A stretch of DNA of 64,000 nt from Nonomuraea turcica (GCF_030718205.1 NZ_JAUZQF010000019.1:219436-283435); one strand, 5' to 3'. Shown: positions 47,975 to 58,782, numbered from the stretch's first letter. A program made the numbers and translations. The notes: generated by a model from the letters alone, not told the origin.

Positions 47975-49693
47975 CTAGCGGCCCTTGTGGAGGAAGGCGG
48001 TCAGGCGGTCCCACGGCCACGTGTTGATCACGTCCTCCGCGGTGAGCCAGCCGCGCTGGGCCGTCCCGATGCCGTAGCGCATGTTGGCCAGGTGGCCGAC
48101 CGCATGAGAGTCGCTGTCGACGGCGAACTTCACGCCGTACCCATGCGCCTGCCGGATCAGGTCGGCGGCCAGGTCGAGGCGGTCGGGGAAGGCGTTGATC
48201 TCCAGCGCGGTGCCGGAGCGCGCGCAGGCCTGGAAGACCTGATCCCAGTCCACCTCGATCGGCGGGCGGCGGCCGATCAGGCGGGCGCTGGGATGGCCGA
48301 TGATGTGGACGTGCGGGTTCCGCGCGGCGCGTACCAGCCGCCGGGTCATCTTGGCCCGCGGCAGGTCGAAATGGGAGTGCACCGAGGCCACGCACACGTC
48401 GAAGCCGGCCAGCACGTCGGACGGCCAGTCCACCTGGCCGTCGGGGCCGATGTTGAGCTCGACGCCGTGCAGCAGCCGCAGCCCGGACGTGCCCTCCAGC
48501 GCGCGCAGCCGCTCGCGTTGCGCGAGGGCCTTGTCCAGGGTCATGCGCTGCATGTACAGGTCGGGCCCGTGGTCGGTGACGGCGTAGTAGGCGTACCCGC
48601 GTGCGGCCGCGGCGGCGACCATGTCCTCGAGTGAGGCGTGGCCGTCGGTGAGGTCGGTGTGGGTGTGCAGGTCGCCGCGCAGGTCGTCCTCGGTGACCAG
48701 CTCGGGCAGGTCTCCGGCCAGCGCGGCCTCGATCTCGCCGGTGTCCTCGCGCAGGGTCGGCGGGATCCACGGCAGGCCGAGCCGCTGGTAGACCTCCTCC
48801 TCGGTCCTGGAGACGATCTTCTCGTCGGTGACGGCGTCGAACAGGCCGTACTCCGACAGCTTGAGCTTGTGGTGCTGGGCGATCTCGCGGGTGCGGATGT
48901 TGTGCGCCTTGGCGCCGGTGAAGTACTGCACGGCCGCGCCCCACGCGTCCGGCGGCACGACGCGGAGGTCCACCTGCAGCCCCTGGTCCGTACGGAGTGA
49001 GGTCTTCTTGTCGCCGCGCACGATGACCTCGGTCACGCACGGTAGCCCGGCAAAGGCGTCCATCAGCACCTTCGGCCGGTTGGACGTGGCCAGGACGTCG
49101 ATGTCGCCGATGGTGTCCTTCATCCGGCGCAGTGACCCGGCGTAGCCGCAGCGCCGGCAGCCCCCTACGTCCTGCAGCGCCACCACGATGTCCTCGGCCA
49201 GCGGCATGGCCACGCCGATGTGGACCCGCCGGCCCGCGTCCCGCAGCAGGGCGATGCCATGCAGCAGGTTCTCCTCGGTCTTGGCGCCGAATCCCGGCAG
49301 GTCCCGCAGGGCGCCCGCGGCGATCGCGGACTCCAGGCTTTCCGGGGAGTCCACGCCCAGGCGCTGGTGCAGCACCATCGCCCGCTTGGGGCCGAGCGCG
49401 GGGATATGGGTCAGTGCGCGGACCCCGGCGGGAATGCGGGTGCGCAGCTCCTCGAGCTTCGGCATGGTGCCGGAGCGCAGGTATTCGGCCACCTTGGCGG
49501 CGATCGACTCGCCTACGTTGGGGATCCGCCGCAGCGCGCCGGCGTCGTAGCCGGCGATGTCGTCCGGATAGGCGCCCACGGACCGGGCCGCCTTCTGGTA
49601 AACGCGGACCTTGAAATCCTCATGACCGGTGATGGCGAGCAGATCAGCGTACTCCTCCAGCACGGCGGCCACGTCGTCGTTGGTGCGTGCCAT
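47975..49693 (-). CDS. polX: DNA polymerase/3'-5' exonuclease PolX
   Basis: A 572-residue family X polymerase with a PHP domain. The N-terminal helix-hairpin-helix region has LRRIPNVGESIAAKVAEYL and LTHIPALGPKRAMVLHQRLG. The nucleotidyltransferase palm has AGSLRRMKDTIGDIDVLATS with the two catalytic aspartates (GDIDV), and the later VDLRVV supplies the third. The C-terminal PHP exonuclease has DLHTHTDLTDG, VTDHGPDL, GVELNI, SVHSHFD and DSDSHAVG metal motifs. It fills gaps in base-excision and end-joining repair. The length matches bacterial PolX. ATG at 49693; the neighbour on the right is the Rph-like gene on the same strand, about 60 bases away. Confidence 0.95.
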   Translation of the reverse strand: MARTNDDVAAVLEEYADLLAITGHEDFKVRVYQKAARSVGAYPDDIAGYDAGALRRIPNVGESIAAKVAEYLRSGTMPKLEELRTRIPAGVRALTHIPALGPKRAMVLHQRLGVDSPESLESAIAAGALRDLPGFGAKTEENLLHGIALLRDAGRRVHIGVAMPLAEDIVVALQDVGGCRRCGYAGSLRRMKDTIGDIDVLATSNRPKVLMDAFAGLPCVTEVIVRGDKKTSLRTDQGLQVDLRVVPPDAWGAAVQYFTGAKAHNIRTREIAQHHKLKLSEYGLFDAVTDEKIVSRTEEEVYQRLGLPWIPPTLREDTGEIEAALAGDLPELVTEDDLRGDLHTHTDLTDGHASLEDMVAAAAARGYAYYAVTDHGPDLYMQRMTLDKALAQRERLRALEGTSGLRLLHGVELNIGPDGQVDWPSDVLAGFDVCVASVHSHFDLPRAKMTRRLVRAARNPHVHIIGHPSARLIGRRPPIEVDWDQVFQACARSGTALEINAFPDRLDLAADLIRQAHGYGVKFAVDSDSHAVGHLANMRYGIGTAQRGWLTAEDVINTWPWDRLTAFLHKGR

Positions 49694-49753
49694 CTCGCAT
49701 CATCCCCCACACACCCCCTATCCCGAAAACGCGCCGGCTATCCGACTGAGCCG

Positions 49754-52192
49754 TCAGCCGTCCTCCTCCACCCGCACCGTGCCCGCGGTCCCGTCGATCG
49801 TGATCAGCTGGCCCGTCTTGATCTCGTGTGTGGCGTTGCGGACGCAGATGACCGCGGGGATGCCGTACTCCCTGGCCACGGTGGGACCGTGTGCCACCGG
49901 CGACCCCGTCTCGGTCACCAGGCCCGCCGTCGTCATGAACAACGGGGTCCAGCCGGGATCCGTCGTAGGGGCCACGAGGATCTCGCCCGGCTCGATGTGC
50001 GCGCCGGCCGGGTCGCGGATCACCCGCGCCCTGCCGGTCGCCCGGCCGGCGGCCCCTGCCATCCCGGTCAGCACACCCTCTTCCACGGGTCCCCGCGGGG
50101 CGAGCGCCTCCACGTCGGTCCCGTCCGACAGGAGGGCTCCCGGGACGGTGGGTCGCCGCAGCTCCCGCTCGTACTCGGCGCGGCGCGCCGCGACCAGGTC
50201 CCGATGGTCGGCTCCCTCGTGTACGGCGGCGCGGGCCTCGAAGAGGTCGAGGAACATGATGTCGCCGGCGCGCTCCAGCAGGCCGCGCGCGGCCAGGTCG
50301 GTTCCGATGAGCAGGAGTTGCCGCCGCGCGGCCTGGATCGCCGGCAGCCAGGCGAACTTCCCGATCTCCCGGAGCCCAGTGAGCTTGCGCGAGCGGCGCA
50401 TCAGGAACGTCGCGAGCCGGGCGCGTACCGGTCTCGTGCGCCGCGCTCGCCGCGCCAGCGTGTCGATCATCTGCTCCGCCTTCCGGGCGGCCTGCTCGAA
50501 CCGCCGGTCGGGCGCCTGCTCGGGGTCGTCCACGCGAAGGTAGTTGGCGATCGTGGCGAAGAGGGGAGCGGGGTCCTCCTCCCAGCGGGGGATGCCGACG
50601 TCGATCTCGGCGGCCGCGCGTATGCCGTACCTGTCGAGAAAGCCGGCCATCCCGATGTCGGGGAGGCCCCCCGCGTGATACCTCGCGGCGAGCTCCTCCG
50701 GCGGGGTGCCGAGGAACAGGTCACGGTGGTCCCGCGCGTGAACCGCGATCCTCCAGAGGGCGAGATCCATCTCCGTGGTCACGTTGTACGGCATTCCTCC
50801 GAGGACGACGTCCAGCTCGTCGTCGGCGGCAACGCCTTCGAGCAGCCCGGACGGCGCCGTGCCTGCGACCATCCCGGCTATCAGCGGCCACACCAGCCGC
50901 ATCATGCCGGGACCCGTGACCGCTTTGTGGGAATCCTCGATCACCCAGCGGAGCCGCTCGGCAGACGTGGCCGGCTCGACCGGCGGCGTGATCTGGCGCC
51001 TGATCTCCGCCACGGCGCGATAGGCCCTGGCCCGGCCGGTGTCCGGACGCGCCAGACTCCGGACGATGCCGGCGATCGCGCCGGGCGCCAGCCGTGCCGT
51101 CATCTTCACGGCATTGCCGAGATGGAACGGCAGGCCGGGCCGCGGGGCGAACCGCGGATCGTCCAGCATGCGCTCCACGGCGCCCTGCACCCGCGGGCCG
51201 TACACCTGCAGAGAAGTCCCCAGCCGCCTGCGCATCGACGTGTTACGCATGAAGTCGGTCAGATCGAAGTAGAGCCGCCCGCCGATGGGGACCAGCCGAG
51301 GCAGCGGATCGCGCGGATCGATCGAGGCGCCCACGGCCGTGAACCACATGCCCGAGCCCGTCTTGAGTAGCGACACCCCCATCGGCGTGGTCGGCCTGAG
51401 CATCCCTTGGAGGTGGCCGAACTCGAGGTAGAGCCGCATGTCGCCGGTGTCGGGCGGGGCCGGGAACAGGGTGGTGATCGGACGGGACTGCAGCAGCCAC
51501 AGCGTGCCGTCCGCATCGATCGCCCACTCGATGTCCTGCGGCGAGCCGAAGTGCTCTTGCAACCGCCGCCCGGCGTCCCGCAGCTCGTCGAGTTGCTCCT
51601 CGCCGAGGCACCCGTCGCCGTCCGGCACGGCCGGCGCCTGGTGGCCGAGGACGTAGTGGTCGGGGACGACGGTGCCCTCGACGATGGCGGTGCCCAGCCC
51701 AGGGGCGGCGTCGACGACCATCTCGGTGCGGCAGCCGCTGATCGGGTTGGCGGTGAACAGCACACCCGCGACCACGGGGTCGATCATGCGCTGGACCACC
51801 ACGGCCATGGAGGCGTCCTCGATGCCCGCCGTGGCGCGGTAGGCCACAGCCCGTTCGGTGTGCAGGGAGTCCCAGCACCTGCGGACCGCATCGATGAGCG
51901 CATCGGCGCCTTCGACGTTGAGATAGGTGTCCTGCTGGCCGGCGAAGCTGGCGTCCGGCAGGTCCTCGGCGGTGGCGCTGGAACGCACGGCCACGCGCCC
52001 GCCGCCGAGCCGCGCGTAGGCGGCGATCAGCTCACTCTCCGGGAGATCTCTGGAGGTGTAGGACTCGACGGTCAGGCAGAAGCCGTCCGGAACCCGCTCG
52101 CCCGCCTTGATCATCTCGCCGAGCCCGGCGGCCTTGCCACCCACGAGATCGATCATGGAGGAGTCGATCTCAGATAGATGGATGAGTTTCAT
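49754..52192 (-). CDS. PEP-synthase/rifampicin-phosphotransferase-like enzyme
   Basis: An 812-residue multidomain protein. The N-terminal ATP-binding PPDK_N domain has DLVGGKAAGLGEM and VAVRSSATAEDLPDASFAGQ. A central 450-residue helical substrate domain follows. The C-terminal swivelling phosphohistidine domain holds His768 in SPVAHGPTVAREYGIPAV. This order (ATP, substrate, His) and the length fit rifampicin phosphotransferases (Rph, about 865 residues) as well as other PEP-utilising enzymes. It is transcribed with the MarR gene and overlaps it by 23 bases. ATG at 52192 follows GAGGAGG. Antibiotic inactivation is plausible but unproven, because the central domain determines the substrate and cannot be checked by eye. 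Confidence 0.78.
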   Translation of the reverse strand: MKLIHLSEIDSSMIDLVGGKAAGLGEMIKAGERVPDGFCLTVESYTSRDLPESELIAAYARLGGGRVAVRSSATAEDLPDASFAGQQDTYLNVEGADALIDAVRRCWDSLHTERAVAYRATAGIEDASMAVVVQRMIDPVVAGVLFTANPISGCRTEMVVDAAPGLGTAIVEGTVVPDHYVLGHQAPAVPDGDGCLGEEQLDELRDAGRRLQEHFGSPQDIEWAIDADGTLWLLQSRPITTLFPAPPDTGDMRLYLEFGHLQGMLRPTTPMGVSLLKTGSGMWFTAVGASIDPRDPLPRLVPIGGRLYFDLTDFMRNTSMRRRLGTSLQVYGPRVQGAVERMLDDPRFAPRPGLPFHLGNAVKMTARLAPGAIAGIVRSLARPDTGRARAYRAVAEIRRQITPPVEPATSAERLRWVIEDSHKAVTGPGMMRLVWPLIAGMVAGTAPSGLLEGVAADDELDVVLGGMPYNVTTEMDLALWRIAVHARDHRDLFLGTPPEELAARYHAGGLPDIGMAGFLDRYGIRAAAEIDVGIPRWEEDPAPLFATIANYLRVDDPEQAPDRRFEQAARKAEQMIDTLARRARRTRPVRARLATFLMRRSRKLTGLREIGKFAWLPAIQAARRQLLLIGTDLAARGLLERAGDIMFLDLFEARAAVHEGADHRDLVAARRAEYERELRRPTVPGALLSDGTDVEALAPRGPVEEGVLTGMAGAAGRATGRARVIRDPAGAHIEPGEILVAPTTDPGWTPLFMTTAGLVTETGSPVAHGPTVAREYGIPAVICVRNATHEIKTGQLITIDGTAGTVRVEEDG

Positions 52193-52619
52193 CCCGTATC
52201 CTCCTCGCGGCCTCTGCGTAGATCTCCAGTGAGCGGAGGACGACCTCCCGCTCCTCCTCCGTGAAGTGATTCCAGAGCGCCATCTGCACGTCGACCCGGA
52301 TCTCCAAGCTCCTGCGCAGCAGCGCTGCCCCCTTCTGGCTCTGGCGAATCCTGCGCACTCGGCGGTCCGTCTCGTCCTCGTGCCGCTCGGCCAGTCCGCG
52401 CCGGACGAGCGAGTCAACGAGGCGGCTGGTCCACGAGACCGAACGCCCGATCAGGGCGGCCAGCTCCTTGACGGTCGGCGCGGTGTCCCGGTCGAGCACC
52501 TGAAGCAGGACGCGATCCAGCGCCCGCAGGTCGTCGCCCTCGTACATCCGCGTCAGCGACGGCAGCAGGTCGCGCTGCATCGAGGTGGTCACCTCGATCA
52601 GGCGTTGCCGGAAATTCAT
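52170..52619 (-). CDS. MarR-family transcriptional regulator
   Basis: A 149-residue winged-helix regulator. APTVKELAALIGRSVSWTSRLVDSLVRRGLA is the recognition part and HEDETDRRVRRIRQS the wing with a conserved DRR. It overlaps the Rph-like gene by 23 bases on the same strand, so regulator and enzyme are one operon. ATG at 52619 follows GGGTGA; GTG at 52631 is an alternative. A perfect inverted repeat lies just upstream, giving likely autoregulation. Confidence 0.88.
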   Translation of the reverse strand: MNFRQRLIEVTTSMQRDLLPSLTRMYEGDDLRALDRVLLQVLDRDTAPTVKELAALIGRSVSWTSRLVDSLVRRGLAERHEDETDRRVRRIRQSQKGAALLRRSLEIRVDVQMALWNHFTEEEREVVLRSLEIYAEAARRIRDETHPSI

Positions 52620-52633
52620 GTGCTCACCCACAC

Positions 52634-52653
52634 TAGTTGCTATCTAGCAACTA
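52634..52653. promoter_or_regulatory. Perfect MarR operator
   Basis: TAGTTGCTA and TAGCAACTA form a perfect inverted repeat around TC. It is AT-rich, 15 bases upstream of the MarR start, and typical in size for a MarR box. Confidence 0.72.
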
Positions 52654-52751
52654 AATTAACCCACTGGCGGGCTTCCGGGACCGTCTGCCCTTGCGCTTTT
52701 TTCAGGGATATTTGGAGCTTCAGCGGACCGCAGGGTGCGGGGAGCTCTGCG

Positions 52752-53330
52752 TCAACGCGGCTGGGCGGCCGCGATGACGCCCTTCACAGCCTGGTCGACC
52801 CGTGCGGCGGCCTGTTCCGGATCCGGCTGACCGGAGTCGAGCCAGGCGATCACGGCCTCGATCGTCAGCGTGGGGATCAGACGGGAGGCCCACTCCAGCC
52901 AAGGACCCGCGGGGACGCGCTGGGCCAGGTTGTGCCGGGCGATCTCGGCCGAGGCCGTGGTGATCGAGTCGATCAGCTCGCGGAACTCCGGCTCCCGCGC
53001 CGCGTGATGGAACAGCAGCCGGAAGGCGTCCGGATCGGCGGCGGCGGCCCGCAGCAGCGATGGAATCGAGGTCTCGTCGAAGTCGTCCTCGCCCACGGTC
53101 TCGACCAGTCGCTGGCAGGCGCGATCCAGCACGGCGCGGTAAAGGTCGGCCTTCGAGTCGAAGTGCCGATACAGCAGCGCCCGCGTCAGGCTCGCCTCCC
53201 TGGCGACGTCGTCAAGGCTCGTGGCGGCATAACCGGAGCGGGCGAAGGCGTGCGTGGCCGCATCGAGAATCTGCTCCCGCCGCTCTGTCCTGCGCAGCCG
53301 GCGCACCGGTGTCTGCCCGCTGGTCGTCAT
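52752..53330 (-). CDS. TetR-family transcriptional regulator
   Basis: A 192-residue repressor. The N-terminal helix-turn-helix RREQILDAATHAFARSGYAATSLDDVAREASLTRALLYRHFDSKADLYRAVL is unmistakable. The C-terminal ligand domain is helical (ends DQAVKGVIAAAQPR). ATG at 53330 follows AGAGAGGA. It is divergent from the P450 gene, with palindromic sequences in between, so it probably controls the P450 in response to a hydrophobic ligand. Confidence 0.9.
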   Translation of the reverse strand: MTTSGQTPVRRLRRTERREQILDAATHAFARSGYAATSLDDVAREASLTRALLYRHFDSKADLYRAVLDRACQRLVETVGEDDFDETSIPSLLRAAAADPDAFRLLFHHAAREPEFRELIDSITTASAEIARHNLAQRVPAGPWLEWASRLIPTLTIEAVIAWLDSGQPDPEQAAARVDQAVKGVIAAAQPR

Positions 53331-53342
53331 GTCGTCCTCTCT

Positions 53343-53392
53343 TGTGGAATCCACAGTCTATAAGTAGCTTTGTATACATGGAAGACTACAAA
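53343..53392. promoter_or_regulatory. Palindromic sites in the TetR-P450 control region
   Basis: TGTGGA-A-TCCACA (53343-53355) is a perfect inverted repeat in the TetR leader. TTTGTA-N12-TACAAA (53369-53392), with the core TGTATACA at 53371-53378, is the better TetR-type operator candidate. The second site covers the upstream ATG at 53378 and thus supports the later P450 start. Confidence 0.55.
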
Positions 53393-53416
53393 AGGGCGTC
53401 TACCAAGGAGAGTGGC

Positions 53417-54607
53417 ATGACGACTGCTTTCCAGCTGCCCTTCGAACAGCCGGGACCCCTGCAGCCGGCACCGCTCCTGCGCCGGCTGCAGGAACAAGGG
53501 CCGATCCACCCCATCCGCACCGCCGTCGGTGATCCGGCCTGGCTGGTCACCGGATACGAGCTGGTGCAGGCACTGCTGGACGACGACCGCCTCGGCCGCT
53601 CCCACCGCACGCCCGAAACGGCGTCCCGTACGGGCAAGTCGGCTCTCTTCGGCGGTCCGCAGGGCGGCTTCGACACCGAACAGGCCGATCACCGGCGGAT
53701 GCGTGCGTTGCTGCAGCCGCACTTCTCCCCCAAGCGGATGCGGGCACTGCGCCCCCGGGTGGAGGCCCTGACCAGCGCGCTCCTGGATGAGCTGGCAGCC
53801 CAGGAGCCGCCCGCCGACCTGCACGGGGCGCTGGCGGTGCCGCTGCCGATCGCGGTGATCTGTGAGCTGCTCGGGGTCCCGTACGACGACCGGGCGCAGT
53901 TTCGCGCGTGGACCCAGGCCGCGGCCGACGTCACCGATCAGGCGCGCTCCGAGCAGGGGCTGGCCGAGCTCTTCGGTTATGGCCAGCGGTTGGTGGCACG
54001 CCGACGGCGCGAAGGCCGGATCAACGACGGCGAAACGGATGTGATCAGCCGCCTGGCCATGACCGAAGGGGTCAGCGACGACGAGGCGGCCATGATGGGC
54101 ATGTTCCTCCTGTTCGCCGGCCACGAGACCACGGTGGTCGCGATCGGCATGGGTGTGCTGTGGCTCCTCGCCAACCCTGACCAGTGGCAGGCGCTCATAG
54201 CCGACCCGTCCGGGATCGACGTGGCCGTGGAGGAGATTCTGCGGGCCCCAAGGCTGGGCGGCGGTGGCATTCCCCGCTACGCCCGCACGAGCATGGAAAT
54301 CGCGGGTGTGCGCATTCACGAGGGAGACCTGGTGCTGCTGGACACCGGCGCGGCCAATCACGACGCCGGGGTCTACACCGAGCCTTACCAGTTCGACATC
54401 GCTCGCCGTGAGGCCGGTCATCTCAGCTTCGGCCACGGCGCCCGATACTGCATCGGCGCCCCGCTGGCGCGGCTGGAGCTCGGCGTCGTGTTCTCCCAGC
54501 TCATCGCCCGCTTCCCCACGCTGACTCTGGCCGTAGGCGTGGAGGAGGTGCATGTCGACCCGCGGGTGCTCACCGCCGGGCTGACCGCACTTCCGGTGAG
54601 CTGGTGA
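53417..54607 (+). CDS. Cytochrome P450
   Basis: A 396-residue soluble bacterial P450. The I-helix oxygen-binding motif is FAGHETT (about residue 234), the ExxR motif is in EEILRAPRLGG, and the heme loop is FGHGARYCIGAPLARLEL with Cys345. The length and pattern fit type I actinobacterial P450s that take electrons from ferredoxin. ATG at 53417 has AAGGAG upstream; an in-frame ATG at 53378 lies in an operator-like site. It is divergent from a TetR gene; no ferredoxin gene is beside it. The substrate is unknown. Confidence 0.93.
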   Translation: MTTAFQLPFEQPGPLQPAPLLRRLQEQGPIHPIRTAVGDPAWLVTGYELVQALLDDDRLGRSHRTPETASRTGKSALFGGPQGGFDTEQADHRRMRALLQPHFSPKRMRALRPRVEALTSALLDELAAQEPPADLHGALAVPLPIAVICELLGVPYDDRAQFRAWTQAAADVTDQARSEQGLAELFGYGQRLVARRRREGRINDGETDVISRLAMTEGVSDDEAAMMGMFLLFAGHETTVVAIGMGVLWLLANPDQWQALIADPSGIDVAVEEILRAPRLGGGGIPRYARTSMEIAGVRIHEGDLVLLDTGAANHDAGVYTEPYQFDIARREAGHLSFGHGARYCIGAPLARLELGVVFSQLIARFPTLTLAVGVEEVHVDPRVLTAGLTALPVSW

Positions 54608-54765
54608 GCGCCGTGACACCGGCAGGCGTGAGCCGCCCGTGAACGCGTGAAATTCGCGGATTCAGACGTTGATCAGCCAAATCCCCGGCTGAATCGAGTA
54701 AGGATCCTTCTACGAATGGTGATGGCATCTGGGCGGCCTCGCGGGGACGCTGCGAGCTTCGCCAT

Positions 54766-56328
<1,563 letters not shown>

Positions 56329-56439
56329 TCACCATGCCGTCTCCATCACGTCTCGAAGAAGCGCAACGTCTCCTTGGGCAGATGGATCCCAGGCGAGAAT
56401 CAGGTGCCTGAACGGCAGCTCCCCCGGAAGGAGAACTTC

Positions 56440-57198
56440 ATGATCGACACTGACGTGCCGCACTCCGCTCGCATCTGGAACTACTGGCTGGGTGGCAAGG
56501 ACAACTACGAGGTCGACCGGATCGCGGGGGAGGAGTACAAGAAGATCTTCCCCGAGGTCGTCGAGCTCGCCCGGGCGTCCAGGGCGTTCCTTGCCCGGAC
56601 CGTCACCTACCTGACCGAGGAGGCGGGCATCAGGCAGTTCCTGGACGTCGGCACCGGCCTGCCGACGGTGGACAACACCCACGAGATCGCCCAGCGCATC
56701 GCCCCCGAGTCGCGGATCGTCTACGTCGACAACGACCCCCTGGTGCTGGTCCACGCCCGTGCCCTGCTGGTCGGCGCGCCGGAGGGCGCCACCGACTACA
56801 TCGACGCGGACGTGCGCGACACCGAGACCATCTTGACGACCGCCGCGAAGACGCTGGACTTCGGCAAGCCCGTGGCGCTCAACCTCAGCGGCATCATGGG
56901 CCACATCGCCGACCTGGACGAGGCTTTGTCGATCGTCGCCCGGCTGATGGGCGCCTTGACGCCGGGCAGCTATCTGGCACTGAACGACGGCACGAACGTC
57001 CACAGCGCCGCGGGGGCGGAGGCTCAGGAGCAGTACAACGACAGCGGCGCCGTGGCCTACATTCAGCGCACTCCCGCGGAGATCGCCCGCTTCTTCGACG
57101 GCTTGGAGCTGGTCGAGCCGGGCGTGGTGACGGTCAACCACTGGCGCTCGGACGGCCGCGAGCTCGACGCCTACGGCGGGGTCGGCCGGAAGATGTGA
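56440..57198 (+). CDS. SAM-dependent methyltransferase, DUF574 (PF04672) family
   Basis: A 252-residue protein. PHSARIWNYWLGGKDNYEVDR at the N-terminus is the family signature, and FLDVGTGLPTVDNTHEIAQ the SAM loop, with VYVDNDPLVL, FGKPVALNLSGIMGHI and FFDGLELVEPGVV following in family order. It is a clear relative of the protein at 11518-12309. ATG at 56440 follows GGAAGGAG. The function of the family is not established. No neighbour suggests a role; the surface-protein gene precedes it and the TIGR03086 gene is convergent with it. Confidence 0.9.
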   Translation: MIDTDVPHSARIWNYWLGGKDNYEVDRIAGEEYKKIFPEVVELARASRAFLARTVTYLTEEAGIRQFLDVGTGLPTVDNTHEIAQRIAPESRIVYVDNDPLVLVHARALLVGAPEGATDYIDADVRDTETILTTAAKTLDFGKPVALNLSGIMGHIADLDEALSIVARLMGALTPGSYLALNDGTNVHSAAGAEAQEQYNDSGAVAYIQRTPAEIARFFDGLELVEPGVVTVNHWRSDGRELDAYGGVGRKM

Positions 57199-57278
57199 GC
57201 ACTGTGCGGGTGCAGGGAATGACCTTCATCCGGCGGGCCGGCGCGTGGCAATGCGCGGTTCAGCCCGCCGGACGGCCG

Positions 57279-57830
57279 TCACGGTGTCCAGGCCGGATCG
57301 CGGCCGATCATGCCGAGCAGGCGGTCGAACTGCGGGGCGTCGTCCGCCACGGCCACCGGCGGGCCGAAGGCGCCGCGTTGCCTGCCCATCTCCACCATCT
57401 GCTCAGTGAAGTCCATAGCCCGTGAGAGCGCCGCCGGGTCCGGCTCGTACTCCTGCCCCGTGGCCCTGGCCAGATCCCAGGCGTGCACCACCATGTCGAC
57501 GAGGTACATCTGGGCCAGCGCGGTCATCGGCAGGCCCATGGCGGGGCTGGTGCCCTCCCACGCCTCGGGCCGCGACCAGGCGCTCAGCATGCGCTCCGCG
57601 CGCTCGGGGAAGTCGCCCGCGTAAGGCCCTTGCTCGATGCTCGGCCCTTTGCGACCCAGCGACTCGAACATCTCCGCCACCCACTCGAGGTGGTTGATCA
57701 GGTCCTTGACGTCGAACTTCACGCAGGGCGTCGAGAGCCCGAACTGCTCCTGACGCACCGCGCGCACCACTCCCGCGGTCCGTTCGGCGGCGCGCGTCAT
57801 CAGCGGCATCATGTCTTCCATGGCAGCCAT
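57279..57830 (-). CDS. TIGR03086-family (DinB/mycothiol-type) protein
   Basis: A 183-residue four-helix protein. LSTPCVKFDVKDLINHLEWVAEMFESLG is the first conserved block (with metal-type His), and VDMVVHAWDLARATGQ the second, with the conserved HxWDLA. These match the TIGR03086 family, in which mycothiol-dependent enzymes are found, but its activity cannot be told. ATG at 57830 is the preferred start, with ATG 57821 as alternative. It abuts the divergent AraC gene, leaving almost no space between starts. Confidence 0.82.
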   Translation of the reverse strand: MAAMEDMMPLMTRAAERTAGVVRAVRQEQFGLSTPCVKFDVKDLINHLEWVAEMFESLGRKGPSIEQGPYAGDFPERAERMLSAWSRPEAWEGTSPAMGLPMTALAQMYLVDMVVHAWDLARATGQEYEPDPAALSRAMDFTEQMVEMGRQRGAFGPPVAVADDAPQFDRLLGMIGRDPAWTP

Positions 57831-57831
57831 C

Positions 57832-58647
57832 GTGTCCCGCCAGCCCTCAGGGCGGCTTGTAAAAACGCGACAGCGCGGCTGGGTCAACCCATATGCGGGG
57901 CTCAAGGCCTTCGATTACATCCGGCAGGCGCCATCGCCCGAGATTTCGGCGTATGTGGAGCACTTCTGGGTTGTCACGTGGACCGACCTCGCCGAGCCGT
58001 ACGAACAGCGCATCGTCTCGCACCCCACCGTGAACCTGACCATCACCGAGGACTTCCACCAAGTCGCGGGAGTGATCAAGGGAGGGTTCTCCTACACGAT
58101 GCGCGGCAGCGGCCGCGCGCTCGGCACGCGCTTCCGCCCCGGCGGCTTCCGGCCGTTCCTCGGCGGCCCGGTGTCCGAGCTGACCGGCCGCTTCACGGAA
58201 GTCGGCGAGATGTACGGCGCGGCGGGCGCGACCCTGGTCGAGCAGGTCGTGGCCGAACCCGACGCCAGGGCCGCCATCGCGCACGTCGAGACGTTCCTGC
58301 TGAGTCTGGGGCCGGAGCAGGATCCGCTGACGGACGAGGTCGCGGCACTGGTGGCGATGGCGGAGAACGACGTGTCCATGACCAGGGTCGATGAGCTGGC
58401 CGCCCGATCAGGGCGGTCGGTGCGCTCGCTGCAGCGGCTGTTCCGGGAGTATGTCGGCATCGGCCCCAAGTGGGTGATCCGCCGCTTCCGGCTGCACGAG
58501 GCCGCGGAGCGGGTCTACCAGGGCCTCGACCTCGCCACGCTGGCCGCGGAGCTCGGCTACACCGACCAGGCTCACTTGACGCGCGACTTCACCGCCGCGG
58601 TCGGCATGCCACCCGCGGCCTACGCCCGGCTCAGAGATCAGGCCTGA
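57832..58647 (+). CDS. AraC-family transcriptional regulator
   Basis: A 271-residue regulator. The N-terminal domain (about 25-130) has HPTVNLTITEDF and RFRPGGFRPFLGGPVSEL, of the DUF6597 sort. The C-terminal AraC pair of helix-turn-helix motifs (about 170-265) includes VDELAARSGRSVRSLQRLFREYVGIGPKWVIRRFRLHEAAE and LATLAAELGYTDQAHLTRDFTAAVGMPPAAY. GTG at 57832 avoids overlap with the divergent TIGR03086 gene; ATG at 57811 is an alternative. The two genes are probably linked in regulation, with promoters lying inside each other's coding region. Confidence 0.85.
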   Translation: MSRQPSGRLVKTRQRGWVNPYAGLKAFDYIRQAPSPEISAYVEHFWVVTWTDLAEPYEQRIVSHPTVNLTITEDFHQVAGVIKGGFSYTMRGSGRALGTRFRPGGFRPFLGGPVSELTGRFTEVGEMYGAAGATLVEQVVAEPDARAAIAHVETFLLSLGPEQDPLTDEVAALVAMAENDVSMTRVDELAARSGRSVRSLQRLFREYVGIGPKWVIRRFRLHEAAERVYQGLDLATLAAELGYTDQAHLTRDFTAAVGMPPAAYARLRDQA

Positions 58648-58782
58648 ACCCCACGTCCACTGATCCCGGCAACCTGGCGCCTCCACGCGGCGAAGAGCGT
58701 CACCGTGGAGTCGATGATCTTACGGTGAGTGGTTAAGCTGCGTCACGGTGAGATCGCGAGCGGGCGACTGCGAGGTGTCGGG

